In this document: positions 1 through 7,241 of the stretch, one piece after another
Numbering within the stretch: the first letter of the stretch is position 1
How the letters are laid out: every line of letters begins with the position of its first letter
Source of the DNA: Desulfobacter sp.
Lineage (GTDB): Bacteria > Desulfobacterota > Desulfobacteria > Desulfobacterales > Desulfobacteraceae
Length of the DNA stretch: 11,133 nucleotides
Reading direction: 5' to 3'
Assembly (NCBI GenBank): GCA_030145005.1
Contig: JAQYWJ010000056.1
Coordinates: 1-11,133, forward strand
Translations under genes and position numbers: made by a program
Notes under the pieces: generated by a model
What the model was told of the DNA's origin: nothing
Database searches by the model: none
The model's input: the letters and a program-made list of their open reading frames with translations, nothing else

Positions 1-464
1 TCTCTGGAGGGGATGTCCCGTCTTTCCTTGCCTTTGAACTGACGGAACAAATGGATCATGTCGTCAAAGAAATCAGGTAGCGCCCCGCCCGTGCCTTTGT
101 TGATGGCCAGCCAAAGCAGTCTAAACGGGTCATTTCCAGTTAATACATTTTTTAAATTGGGATCTTGGATCTCTAAACCTGCATGGTCGATATAATCAAG
201 GATCCTGATGGCCGCGGCATCATGCCAGTCAAGGTCATTCACATTAAAATCAGAACATGTCTCACCCCTATAGAATTGATATGCAGGCCCTTTATCCCTG
301 ATAGTGCCGAGCACCCATTCTTTGATCATTTTTTGGGCCGTTTCATGGGTGGGTGAATGGGTCATGATTTGTTTTAAGTTGGGATTTTCATTGAGTAACC
401 GTTTCAACAATTTAATGGATTTAACGGGGACGATAACCTTATCTAACCTTACTCGTCTGGGCAT
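1..464 (-). CDS. Partial gene (5' end only), possibly KamA-like radical SAM protein
   Basis: An open frame of 154 codons starts at the ATG at 464 and runs off the left edge without a stop. A strong ribosome binding site GAGGAG (472-477) lies 7 nt upstream, which fixes the start. The visible protein begins MPRRVRLDKVIV and continues with a helical N-terminal region. Later segments include WHDAAAIRILDYIDHAGLEI and LLWLAINKGTGGALPDFFDD, followed by MIHLFRQF. From memory, this resembles the N-terminal region that precedes the radical SAM domain in some long KamA-family (lysine 2,3-aminomutase-like) proteins. The CxxxCxxC motif would lie outside the window, so the function is not proven. It is the next gene downstream of glnA on the same strand, 114 nt away, and may be cotranscribed. 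The coding call is firm; the family name is tentative. Confidence 0.7.
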   Translation of the reverse strand, partial: MPRRVRLDKVIVPVKSIKLLKRLLNENPNLKQIMTHSPTHETAQKMIKEWVLGTIRDKGPAYQFYRGETCSDFNVNDLDWHDAAAIRILDYIDHAGLEIQDPNLKNVLTGNDPFRLLWLAINKGTGGALPDFFDDMIHLFRQFKGKERRDIPSR

Positions 465-489
465 ATTACAACTCCTCTTTGGTGTGTAA

Positions 490-532
490 CGGAAGTAAGC
501 GCAATGATGCGAATCAAACGGCTTATCTTCCG
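490..532. repeat. Inverted repeat between glnA and the downstream gene
   Basis: CGGAAGTAAGC (490-500) is complementary to GCTTATCTTCCG (521-532): 11 bp with one bulged T and a 20-nt loop. On the minus-strand transcript it falls in the 114-nt gap between the glnA stop and the next ribosome binding site. There is no U tract after it, so it is better read as an intercistronic hairpin, or as a DNA-level site, than as an intrinsic terminator. Confidence 0.35.
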
Positions 533-578
533 CAAAAATAAACAGGTGTTTTTTATTAGACGGAGTCCGGCAAAACGA

Positions 579-1910
579 TCACACATCTCTGTATATTTGA
601 TGTTCGCGTTGGGTCACATGAACCCTGTCTTCTTCCCATTCCCTGATTTTGAGTGCCATCATGTTCCTGTAGATGGCCTCCCCTATGGTTTCTTTTAGAA
701 AACTGCTGCCTTCGGCTTCCGCAAGGGCTTCATAAAGACTTCTGGGCAGAAAATCCTCATCCCAGACCTTCAGCCCGTAATCCTTGTTGTAGGAACTGCC
801 CTTGTCCGCACTGCCGCAGTCGATTTTTTCCCTCATGCCGGCAAGCCCCATGGAAATCAAAACCGCCATCTGAAGATAAACATTGCCCGCAGGATCAGGG
901 TTGCGAAGCTCAATCCGCGTGCTTTCAGGTGACAGGGTATAGGGAACCCGGACCATTGAACTGCGGTTACGAAGTCCCCAGCCCCTGACGACAGGCGCCT
1001 CTTTTCCCATGACATAGGCCTTATACGAGTTGACTGTGGACGCCATGATAATGGATGTTTCTCTGGCATACTTCAAGATACCGCCGATGAAATACCGGGC
1101 AGAATCGCTCAGTTGGTATTCCGCAGACTCGTCATAAAAGAGATTGCGGCCTTCAAAATTCTGCATGGAAAGATGGATATGAAAGGCATTCCGATTATGA
1201 TTCTCAAAGGGTTTGGGCATAAAGCTGGCTGTAAAGCCGTTATTTTCTGAGATCTGCTTGGTCACATATGAAAAGAGCAGGGTACGATCCGCCGCTGAAA
1301 GGGCATCGGTGCATTCAAGATTGATCTCATGCTGGGACGGTGTGACCTCATGGTGGGTTTTTTCATACTGGATGCCGCATCCGGCCAGTACATTGACAAT
1401 ATCCTGGCGTATGAATTCACCTTTGTCCATGGGGGAGGATTCAAAATAACCGATATCATCGGAATGCTCCAAAACAGGCACTTCAGAATCCGTGCCCGCT
1501 GCAGCAGGCTCTGTGTTGAACAGAAAGAACTCATACTCGGGCCCGAGAGTAAACCGGGCCTGAAACTCTTTTTCAGCGGTCTTTAAAACCTGCTTTAAAA
1601 GATTACGCGGATCTGTTCCCGAAGGTTTGCCTTTTTCGTCGTAAATATCTCCGATGAGAAAACCAACACTCTTATCCTGGAAATCAATTTTTTTATAGGT
1701 CGACAGATCAGGCACCAGAAGGCGATCACTGTTTTCTACTGAGGTATAACCGGCAATGGAGCTGCCGTCGAACCCGACACCGGTCTTGCTCATTTTTTCG
1801 ATCATGGCTGGATTGACAAACAGATTCATCAATCTTCCGTTGATATCAGTAAAAAATATTTTCGTAAAATCTACATCACTATTAGGGTCGCTATCGGATT
1901 GTTCCCCCAT
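579..1910 (-). CDS. glnA: Type I glutamine synthetase
   Basis: The product catalyses ATP-dependent condensation of glutamate and ammonium to glutamine in the cytoplasm. It has 443 residues, close to the usual size of the shorter GSI-alpha enzymes. Visible family motifs in order are: FDGSS (residues 47-51) in the beta-grasp domain; GPEYEF with metal-ligand glutamates E125 and E127; HHEVTPSQHE (186-195), with E188 and E195; PKPFENHNRNAFHIH (232-246), matching the usual 'MPKP...GMHVH' region but divergent; KEAPVV (304-309, glutamate flap); and R333-IELRNPDP. I see no NLYDLPP-type adenylylation site, consistent with GSI-alpha. The start at 1910 is chosen because AAAAGGAGA lies about 11 nt upstream and the MGEQSD N-terminus fits the family. 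The open frame extends 40 codons further up to 2030, but that part overlaps palindromic leader sequence and has no good ribosome binding site. A glutamine synthetase paralogue with another amine substrate cannot be excluded. Confidence 0.93.
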   Translation of the reverse strand: MGEQSDSDPNSDVDFTKIFFTDINGRLMNLFVNPAMIEKMSKTGVGFDGSSIAGYTSVENSDRLLVPDLSTYKKIDFQDKSVGFLIGDIYDEKGKPSGTDPRNLLKQVLKTAEKEFQARFTLGPEYEFFLFNTEPAAAGTDSEVPVLEHSDDIGYFESSPMDKGEFIRQDIVNVLAGCGIQYEKTHHEVTPSQHEINLECTDALSAADRTLLFSYVTKQISENNGFTASFMPKPFENHNRNAFHIHLSMQNFEGRNLFYDESAEYQLSDSARYFIGGILKYARETSIIMASTVNSYKAYVMGKEAPVVRGWGLRNRSSMVRVPYTLSPESTRIELRNPDPAGNVYLQMAVLISMGLAGMREKIDCGSADKGSSYNKDYGLKVWDEDFLPRSLYEALAEAEGSSFLKETIGEAIYRNMMALKIREWEEDRVHVTQREHQIYRDV

Positions 1911-1950
1911 GATTGCGATATTCTCCTTTTCCTGTATCACCCTGCCAGGG

Positions 1951-2039
1951 CAAGCAGGCTTGTTTAAATAAACTCCGGGCCGCCGTTCGCCACGGCTTTG
2001 CCGGGAACGCATAAAGTTCCGGTCAGGCATCCAATGCCT
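1951..2039 (-). promoter_or_regulatory. Hairpin-rich leader upstream of glnA
   Basis: Several consecutive inverted repeats lie within about 130 nt upstream of the glnA start. They are AGGCAT-CCA-ATGCCT (2025-2039), GGAAC/GTTCC with flanking CCGG on both sides (2001-2022), GCCGT-5 nt-ACGGC (1982-1996) and CAAGC-AG-GCTTG (1951-1962). The middle ones can fold on the transcript as stems with loops of 5 to 7 nt. The last one has a 2-nt centre and looks more like a DNA operator. This may be a structured 5' leader or a cluster of operators controlling glnA. I do not recognise a known riboswitch family. Confidence 0.35.
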
Positions 2040-2040
2040 T

Positions 2041-2496
2041 CACCCGGGTGGCAGGGCCTATACATATCACAAAATCACATCGAATTCTATATATTAAATT
2101 TCTACATACATTATGATTTATAAAGGTATAAAGGCAACGACCGCTGACTGATACGGAAAATAATACATCGAACTCAATATAAAAAAATCCAATTTCCAAT
2201 CTATGTACTGCAGTATACGATTATCTTTATGCAAAAATTTTCCCAGATGCAGACGTTCCATTTCGGCATGTGCCCAGGGCCAGGTCATGTCGGTCTCCAG
2301 CTCACAGATTCTTGCCGGAACAGGGCAAGCCAGGGGTCTGGGGGCGGACCAAGCTATATCCTTTGTTTATGACCGATCCCTTAGCTTTTGCTGAATTTGA
2401 TATTGGTTTTGAAATCAGAGGTGAAAACCGTCATCGGGAAAAACCTGAATTTTCGCAAATTGATTGTTTCCACTTGACTCAACAGCATCGTTCTGA
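2041..2496. other. Intergenic stretch without a supported gene
   Basis: This is the central part of the divergent glnA/hdrA intergenic region. Short open frames exist on both strands but none has convincing protein character or family resemblance. Small palindromes are present: TACTGCAGTA (2206-2215) and TTGACTCAA (2474-2482). Apart from these and the weak glnA promoter candidate I see nothing definable. Confidence 0.5.
2110..2137 (-). promoter_or_regulatory. Possible sigma-70-type promoter for glnA
   Basis: Read on the minus strand, TTGCCT (2137-2132) is followed 16 nt later by CATAAT (2115-2110). The -10 matches the consensus at five of six positions; the -35 is weak. It would give a leader of roughly 195 nt containing the palindromes upstream of glnA. 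No minus-strand sigma-54 element was found in this region. The region is AT-rich, so chance matches are likely. Confidence 0.25.
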
Positions 2497-2513
2497 TGGG
2501 TCATTTTGACCCA
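2497..2513. promoter_or_regulatory. Perfect palindrome, candidate enhancer (activator) site for hdrA operon
   Basis: TGGGTCA-TTT-TGACCCA is a perfect inverted repeat with 7-bp arms and a 3-nt centre. Its centre (2505) lies about 180 bp upstream of the start point expected for the sigma-54 promoter at 2658-2673, a normal distance for a bacterial enhancer-binding protein. The arrangement with an IHF-like site in between supports this role. The cognate activator is not in the window. Confidence 0.5.
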
Positions 2514-2593
2514 GGAGCAAAACGCCCCCTGGAAAATAATTCCAACCATTTATAGAAGTTCTAATTTTGTTCTGTTTCTTCTTTTTCCTTCAA

Positions 2594-2606
2594 GATCAAC
2601 AGCTTA
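2594..2606 (+). promoter_or_regulatory. IHF-like binding site
   Basis: GATCAACAGCTTA matches the IHF consensus WATCAANNNNTTR at every fixed position except the first. It sits between the candidate enhancer palindrome (2497-2513) and the -24/-12 element (2658-2673), where a DNA bend is needed for a looped activator to touch sigma-54 polymerase. It is embedded in T-rich, probably bendable DNA (about 2565-2640). Confidence 0.4.
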
Positions 2607-2657
2607 TTTTTATTTTTCCCCACAAAAAACGCTGTTTTTTCAATTCCCAAATCGCTT

Positions 2658-2673
2658 TGGCCCTACTATTGCT
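2658..2673 (+). promoter_or_regulatory. Sigma-54 (RpoN) -24/-12 promoter of the hdrA operon
   Basis: TGGCCCTACTATTGCT matches TGGCACN5TTGCW with a single mismatch and has the obligatory GG-N10-GC spacing (2659-2660 and 2671-2672). Transcription would start near 2684, leaving a leader of about 44 nt before the hdrA ATG at 2728. This implies activation by an ATP-dependent enhancer-binding protein. Confidence 0.7.
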
Positions 2674-2727
2674 ATCACTTGCACAAACGTTTTTGTAAAG
2701 CATGAACCTCAACAGGAGAATGAAAAT

Positions 2728-5700
2728 ATGTCAAAAGATGTAATTGGATCGGTGATGGTTGTGGGCGGCGGTATCGCCGGTATGCAATCGGCAATTGATT
2801 TGGCGGACTCCGGATATTATGTCCATCTGGTGGAAAAAAGCCCTTCAATCGGGGGCGCAATGTCTCAATTGGATAAGACATTCCCCACCAATGACTGCGC
2901 AATGTGAATTATCTCTCCCAAACTGGTCGAGGTCGGCCGGCACTTAAACATTGAGCTGCATACATTATCAGATATTAAGCAGATCTCCGGGGAAGCAGGC
3001 AATTTCTCCGTCACGTTAAACCAGAAAGCCCGCTACATCGATATTGACAAATGTACGGGATGCGGAGATTGTTCAGCCGTTTGCCCCGTCAGTTTACCCA
3101 GTGACTTTGAACAGGGTATGGGAAATCGAACGGCGGTGTTCAAACCCTATGCCCAAGCGGTTCCCGGCGCATTTTCAATCAGTAAAAAAGACAAATCCCC
3201 GTGCACCAACGCCTGTCCCGGTAACGTGAATGCCCATGGATACGTCTCCATGATCGGCGAGGGAAAGTACAAGGAAGCCATGGAGATTATCACCCGCACA
3301 CTCCCCATGCCGGGGGTGTTGGGGCGGATCTGTCCTCATCCTTGTGAGGATGCCTGCCGAAGAGCGCAAGTGGACTCACCCCTATCCATTTGTACCCTGA
3401 AGCGATTTGCCGCCGATCAAGTGGATATTAATGATCTAACCGTTCCGGAAATCACACCAAGAGACGAAAAAGTGGCCATTATCGGTGCCGGTCCTGCCGG
3501 GCTGACCGCCGCTTATTTCTTAGCTCTGGACGGATTTAACGTCACGATTTTCGAGGCCCTGCCCGTGGGTGGGGGGATGTTGAGAGTCGGTATTCCCGAT
3601 TACAGACTGCCCCCTTCCGTTCTCGAAAAAGAAATTGCCTGGGTCCAAAAATTGGGGGTTGAAATCCAATATGACACCGTCATGGGCAAAGACATCACGG
3701 TGGATAGCCTCACGGAAGAGGGGTTTAAATCGATTTTCTTCGGCATCGGCTGCCATAAGGATATTAAACTCGGCCTTCCCGGCGAAGATGAGGTCGAAAA
3801 CGTTATTCCGGGCGTTAAATTTCTAAGGGATGCGGCCCTGGGCGACATGAAGGAGATTAAAGGAAACGTTGCCATTGTCGGGGGAGGGGACGTCGCCATT
3901 GATGCGGCCAGAACCGCCCTGAGGATGGGCGCGGATAAAGTCAGTATCCTCTATCGAAGAACCGAAGCGGAGATGCCGGCCCGGGATGAAGAGATTGAAG
4001 ATGCCAAAGAAGAGGATGTGGATATTCAATTCCTGCGCGCTCCGGTTGAGATTGTCGCGGAGAACGGTAAGCTGACAGGCATCAAATGCATTCAAATGGA
4101 GCTGGGCGAGCCGGATGAGAGCGGCAGAAGACGACCGGTTCCCATTGAAGGCAGTGAATTTATCGTCGATGCCGACGTTCTGATCCCCGCGATTGGCCAG
4201 AAATCCGATGCGTCTTTCCTCAAAAATACCGATGGCATCAATCTCAATCGGTGGGGGAATTTTGATGTCGATCAGATCACGTATCAGACGTCCCGGGAAG
4301 GTGTGTTTGCCGGTGGAGATGCCGAGACAGGCGCCTCCATTGCCATTGCTGCCGTTGGCGCGGGCCGGGAAGCGGCGATTTCCATCTCCCGCTATTTGAA
4401 AGGCGAGGACATGGCGGCCGGTCGGGAAAAACTGGAAATCCCTCAGCAGAATTTTAATGCGATTCCCCAGAAAGCCAAAAAAATACCCAGAGCCCACATG
4501 GCACGTATCCCGATGGATCAACGAAAATCAGGGTTTACCGAAGTTGAACTGGGATTCACCGAAGAGCAGGCAAGGCAGGAAGCCGATAAATGTATTGATT
4601 GCATGGTGTGCTGTGAATGTCTGGAGTGTGTGAAAGCATGCGGTGCCAAAGCGCTGACAAAAGAGACCCATGAGGAAAAAGATCGAGAACTCGAACTGAA
4701 TGTCGGTTCCGTTGTCATCTCTTCCGGTTTTTCACCGTACAGCCCTAAAAACCTTGATTTTCTCGGATATGAGCACCGTCCCAACGTCATTACGTCACTG
4801 CAATTTGAACGGTTGCTCTCTGCGTCCGGTCCGACGGAAGGGCATGTGGTTCGACCGTCGGATCATAAAGAACCCAAGAAAATAGCCTGGTTCCAGTGTG
4901 TGGGATCTCGTGAGAACAATCGATGCGACAATGCGCACTGTTCATCGGTCTGCTGCATGTACGCCATCAAGGAAGCGGTGATCGCCAAGGAACATGATCC
5001 TGATCTGGATGCCTCCATCTTCTTTATGGATATGAGAACCTTTGGTAAAGAGTTCGAAAAGTACTACATCGAGGCCAAGGAGAAGCATGGCGTCAAGTTT
5101 ATCCGATCCCGCGTGCATACCATCAATCCGGTGGGGGATTCAGGGGATCTGGAAATCAGATACGTCAAGGAAAATGGGGAGCTAATTGTCGATATCTTTG
5201 ATATGATCGTCCTCTCCATCGGTCTGGAGATCTCTCCGGAGCTGAAAAAACTGGCCAAGCAGTTCAATATCGAACTGACGCAAGGAAGCTTCGCCCAAAC
5301 CGCAACCATGAATCCTGTGGAAACAACCACGCCGGGTGTCTTTGTATGCGGGGCGTTCCAGGGGCCCAAAGATATTCCCCAGGCAGTGGTGGACGCCAGT
5401 GCGGCAGCCACGGCCGCAGGCGAACTTTTAGCTCCGGCACGAAATACCTTAACGAAAACCAGGGAAATAGTACCGGAAAGAAACGTAATTGGTGAACGTC
5501 CCAGAATCGGCGCGTTTATCTGTCACTGTGGGGCCAATATCGCGGGTGTGGTGGATATTCAGGCACTGAAAGAGTATATTCAAACCCTACCCTATATTGA
5601 ATATGTGGAAAGTAATCTTTACTCCTGTTCCCAGGATACTCAGACAAACATGACTGAGATTATCAAGAAGCATAATTTGAACAGGATTGTCGTTGCCGCG

Positions 5701-7164
5701 TGTACTCCCAAAACACACGAGCCGTTATTCCAGGAAACCCTGATTAACGCCGGATTGAACAAGTACCTGTTTGAAATGGTGAATATTAGAAACCATGTGT
5801 CATGGGTCCATAAAGCCAATCCCGATCAGGCGACGGAGAAAGCCAAAGAGCTGATTCGTATGTCCGTGACCAAAGTCGGTTTGAAGGCCCCTCTAAAAGA
5901 AGCCAAACTTAATGTCAACCAGAACGCCTTAGTCGTGGGGGGCGGGATTGCCGGTATGTCGACCGCCTTGAGTTTAGCCAGGCAGGGATACCACACCCAC
6001 TTGGTTGAAAAAGAAGATCGACTGGGGGGACAGGCCCTCAATCTGTACAAAACCTGGAAAGGCGAAGATATTCAGCAGATGCTGGATGAGATGGTTCAAC
6101 AGGTGGGTTCTGAAGAAAATATTCAGGTTCATCTAAGCAGCACCATCTCCCAGGTGGATGGGTTTGTGGGGAATTTTAAATCCGTCATTTCATCAAAAGA
6201 TGGGGAAGAGGTGGTTGAGCACGGGGTGGCCAACATATCCACAGGGGCAACGGAATATAAACCCATTGAGTATTGTTATGGGAATAGCCCGAGAGTATTG
6301 ACAAGCCTTGAGTTGGATCAAAAAATGATGGCAAATGATCCCATGGTAAATTCCGTGGAGTGTGCCGTATTTATTCAGTGCGTGGGGTCCAGGGAGCCGG
6401 ATAGACCGTATTGCTCCAGGGTCTGTTGTACCCATTCCGTAGAAAGTGCGTTGGAAGTCAAAAAACGCAATCCCGACGCCGCTGTGATTGTCCTGTACCG
6501 GGATATCCGAACCTACGGCGAAAGGGAGCGAAAGTACATTGAAGCCAGGAAGGCGGGTGTCATATTCATACGCTATTCCCTTGATAACAAACCAACGGTG
6601 CGTGTTGAAGAAGAGGGCGTAATTATAAACACAACCGATCATGTTCTGGGCCAACCGGTAGAGATTGAAGCAGACGTTCTGACACTGGCCACGGCCATTG
6701 TTCCGAGGAAAGAAGAAGCGCTCGCTCAATATTTCAAGGTACCGATGAACGCGGACGGTTTCTTCATTGAAAGACACGCCAAACTCGGCCCCTCTGAATT
6801 TGCCACCGACGGGGTATTTCTATCCGGTCTTGCCCATTATCCGAAACCCATTGATGAAGCGGTGGCCCAAGGAAAAGCGGCGGCTTCCAGAGCGGTTGCA
6901 CTGCTGGCCCAGGGTACCGTGACCACAAACGGCGAGGTGGCATCCATCGAACCGATGTCGTGCAGCAGTTGCGGGACGTGTGTATCTGTGTGTCCTTACT
7001 CTGCCCCCTCATTTATCGAAGAGGGACGGTTTGCAGGAAAATCCGAGATCAATGCCGCCCTTTGTAAAGGGTGCGGGCTTTGCGTATCGTCCTGCCGCTC
7101 CGGGGCGATCCATCTCAACGGTTATGACAACGACCAGATATTCGCAATGATCGGTGTCGTTTGA
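2728..7164 (+). CDS. hdrA: Selenocysteine-containing tandem HdrA with internal GltD-like module
   Basis: Flavin- and FeS-containing heterodisulfide reductase subunit A, the bifurcating hub of Hdr complexes; 1478 residues when the in-frame UGA at 2905-2907 is read as Sec60. Start at 2728 follows AGGAG at 9 nt. Order of modules: HdrA FAD Rossmann VVGGGIAG (11-18), FPTNDCAM-Sec60 where the family has DCxxC, and ferredoxin cluster C109/112/115/119; then a GltD/NfnB-like block (about 150-590) with C159/163, C202/206/210, GAGPAG (253-258), GGGDVA (385-390) and GGD (529-531); then the rest of the first HdrA with a Cys-rich C622-C638 segment and QCVGSR...CC (723-743); then a second HdrA with CHCGANI (932-938), GGGIAG (1071-1076), QCVGSR (1217-1222), RVCC (1231-1234) and two C-terminal ferredoxin clusters (C1412-C1422, C1446-C1456). 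Canonical HdrA is about 650 residues, so this is a large HdrL-like fusion. First gene of the operon, followed by mvhD after 77 nt. The UGA is not a frameshift: identity with the family continues in the same frame. Confidence 0.92.
2905..2940 (+). promoter_or_regulatory. Sec UGA codon and bacterial SECIS-like hairpin in hdrA
   Basis: UGA (2905-2907) is followed by a stem CTGGTC/GGCCGG (2923-2928 with 2935-2940; six pairs, two of them G-U) closing the 6-nt loop GAGGTC. The loop starts 21 nt after the UGA and its first base is G. Both fit the known bacterial SECIS rules (16-37 nt to the loop, a G in the first two loop positions). SelB would bind here on the mRNA to insert selenocysteine at residue 60. 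Confidence 0.75.
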
Positions 7165-7187
7165 TCAACCGATTAATGAAACATGGC

Positions 7188-7211
7188 AGGGGCACGGCGC
7201 GCCGGGCCCCT
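7188..7211 (+). repeat. GC-rich intercistronic hairpin between hdrA and mvhD
   Basis: AGGGGC (7188-7193) pairs with GCCCCT (7206-7211). Inside it, after one A-G mismatch, CGG pairs with CCG (7195-7197, 7202-7204) around a CGCG loop. No run of T follows, and the next ribosome binding site comes 16 nt later. It is therefore more likely an mRNA processing or stability element, or a partial attenuator, than a full terminator. It could set a different expression level for the large hdrA and the downstream genes. Confidence 0.5.
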
Positions 7212-7241
7212 AAGCTCAAATAAATGAAGGAGAAAAAGACA

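Noticed and set aside
1976..2022. Cyclic-di-GMP (GEMM) riboswitch upstream of glnA, suggested by GGCAAAGCC on the minus strand
   Set aside because: The remaining conserved core, including the GGCAAACC half and the tetraloop/receptor arrangement, is not there.
2118..2288. Small minus-strand frame of 56 codons (MTWPWAHAEMERLHLG...) with GGAG 6 nt upstream
   Set aside because: It has no recognisable family and overlaps the best glnA promoter candidate. The open frame extends upstream of the ATG without a start, so it is probably chance.
2203..2509. Plus-strand small frames in the intergenic region
   Set aside because: No ribosome binding site, biased composition and no family likeness. The second one ends at the candidate enhancer palindrome.
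2511..2532. CCAGG...CCTGG hairpin as terminator or attenuator
   Set aside because: Only five pairs, a 12-nt loop and no T tract. It partly overlaps the stronger palindrome at 2497-2513.
2905..2907. UGA in hdrA as nonsense mutation or sequencing error
   Set aside because: It occupies the exact position of a Cys known to be Sec in other HdrA proteins, has a SECIS-like stem, and a second gene of the same operon shows the same arrangement.
3823..4521. Long antisense frame (232 codons) opposite hdrA
   Set aside because: Shadow of a strongly conserved coding region; composition is low-complexity and it has no ribosome binding site.
6193..6777. Antisense frame (194 codons) opposite the second HdrA half
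   Set aside because: The sense strand carries family motifs throughout this stretch; the antisense product resembles nothing.
3118..7164. Separate gene starting at the ATG at 3118
   Set aside because: It would begin in the middle of the first HdrA module, after its ferredoxin cluster, without a ribosome binding site. The family similarity continues upstream through the UGA to 2728.
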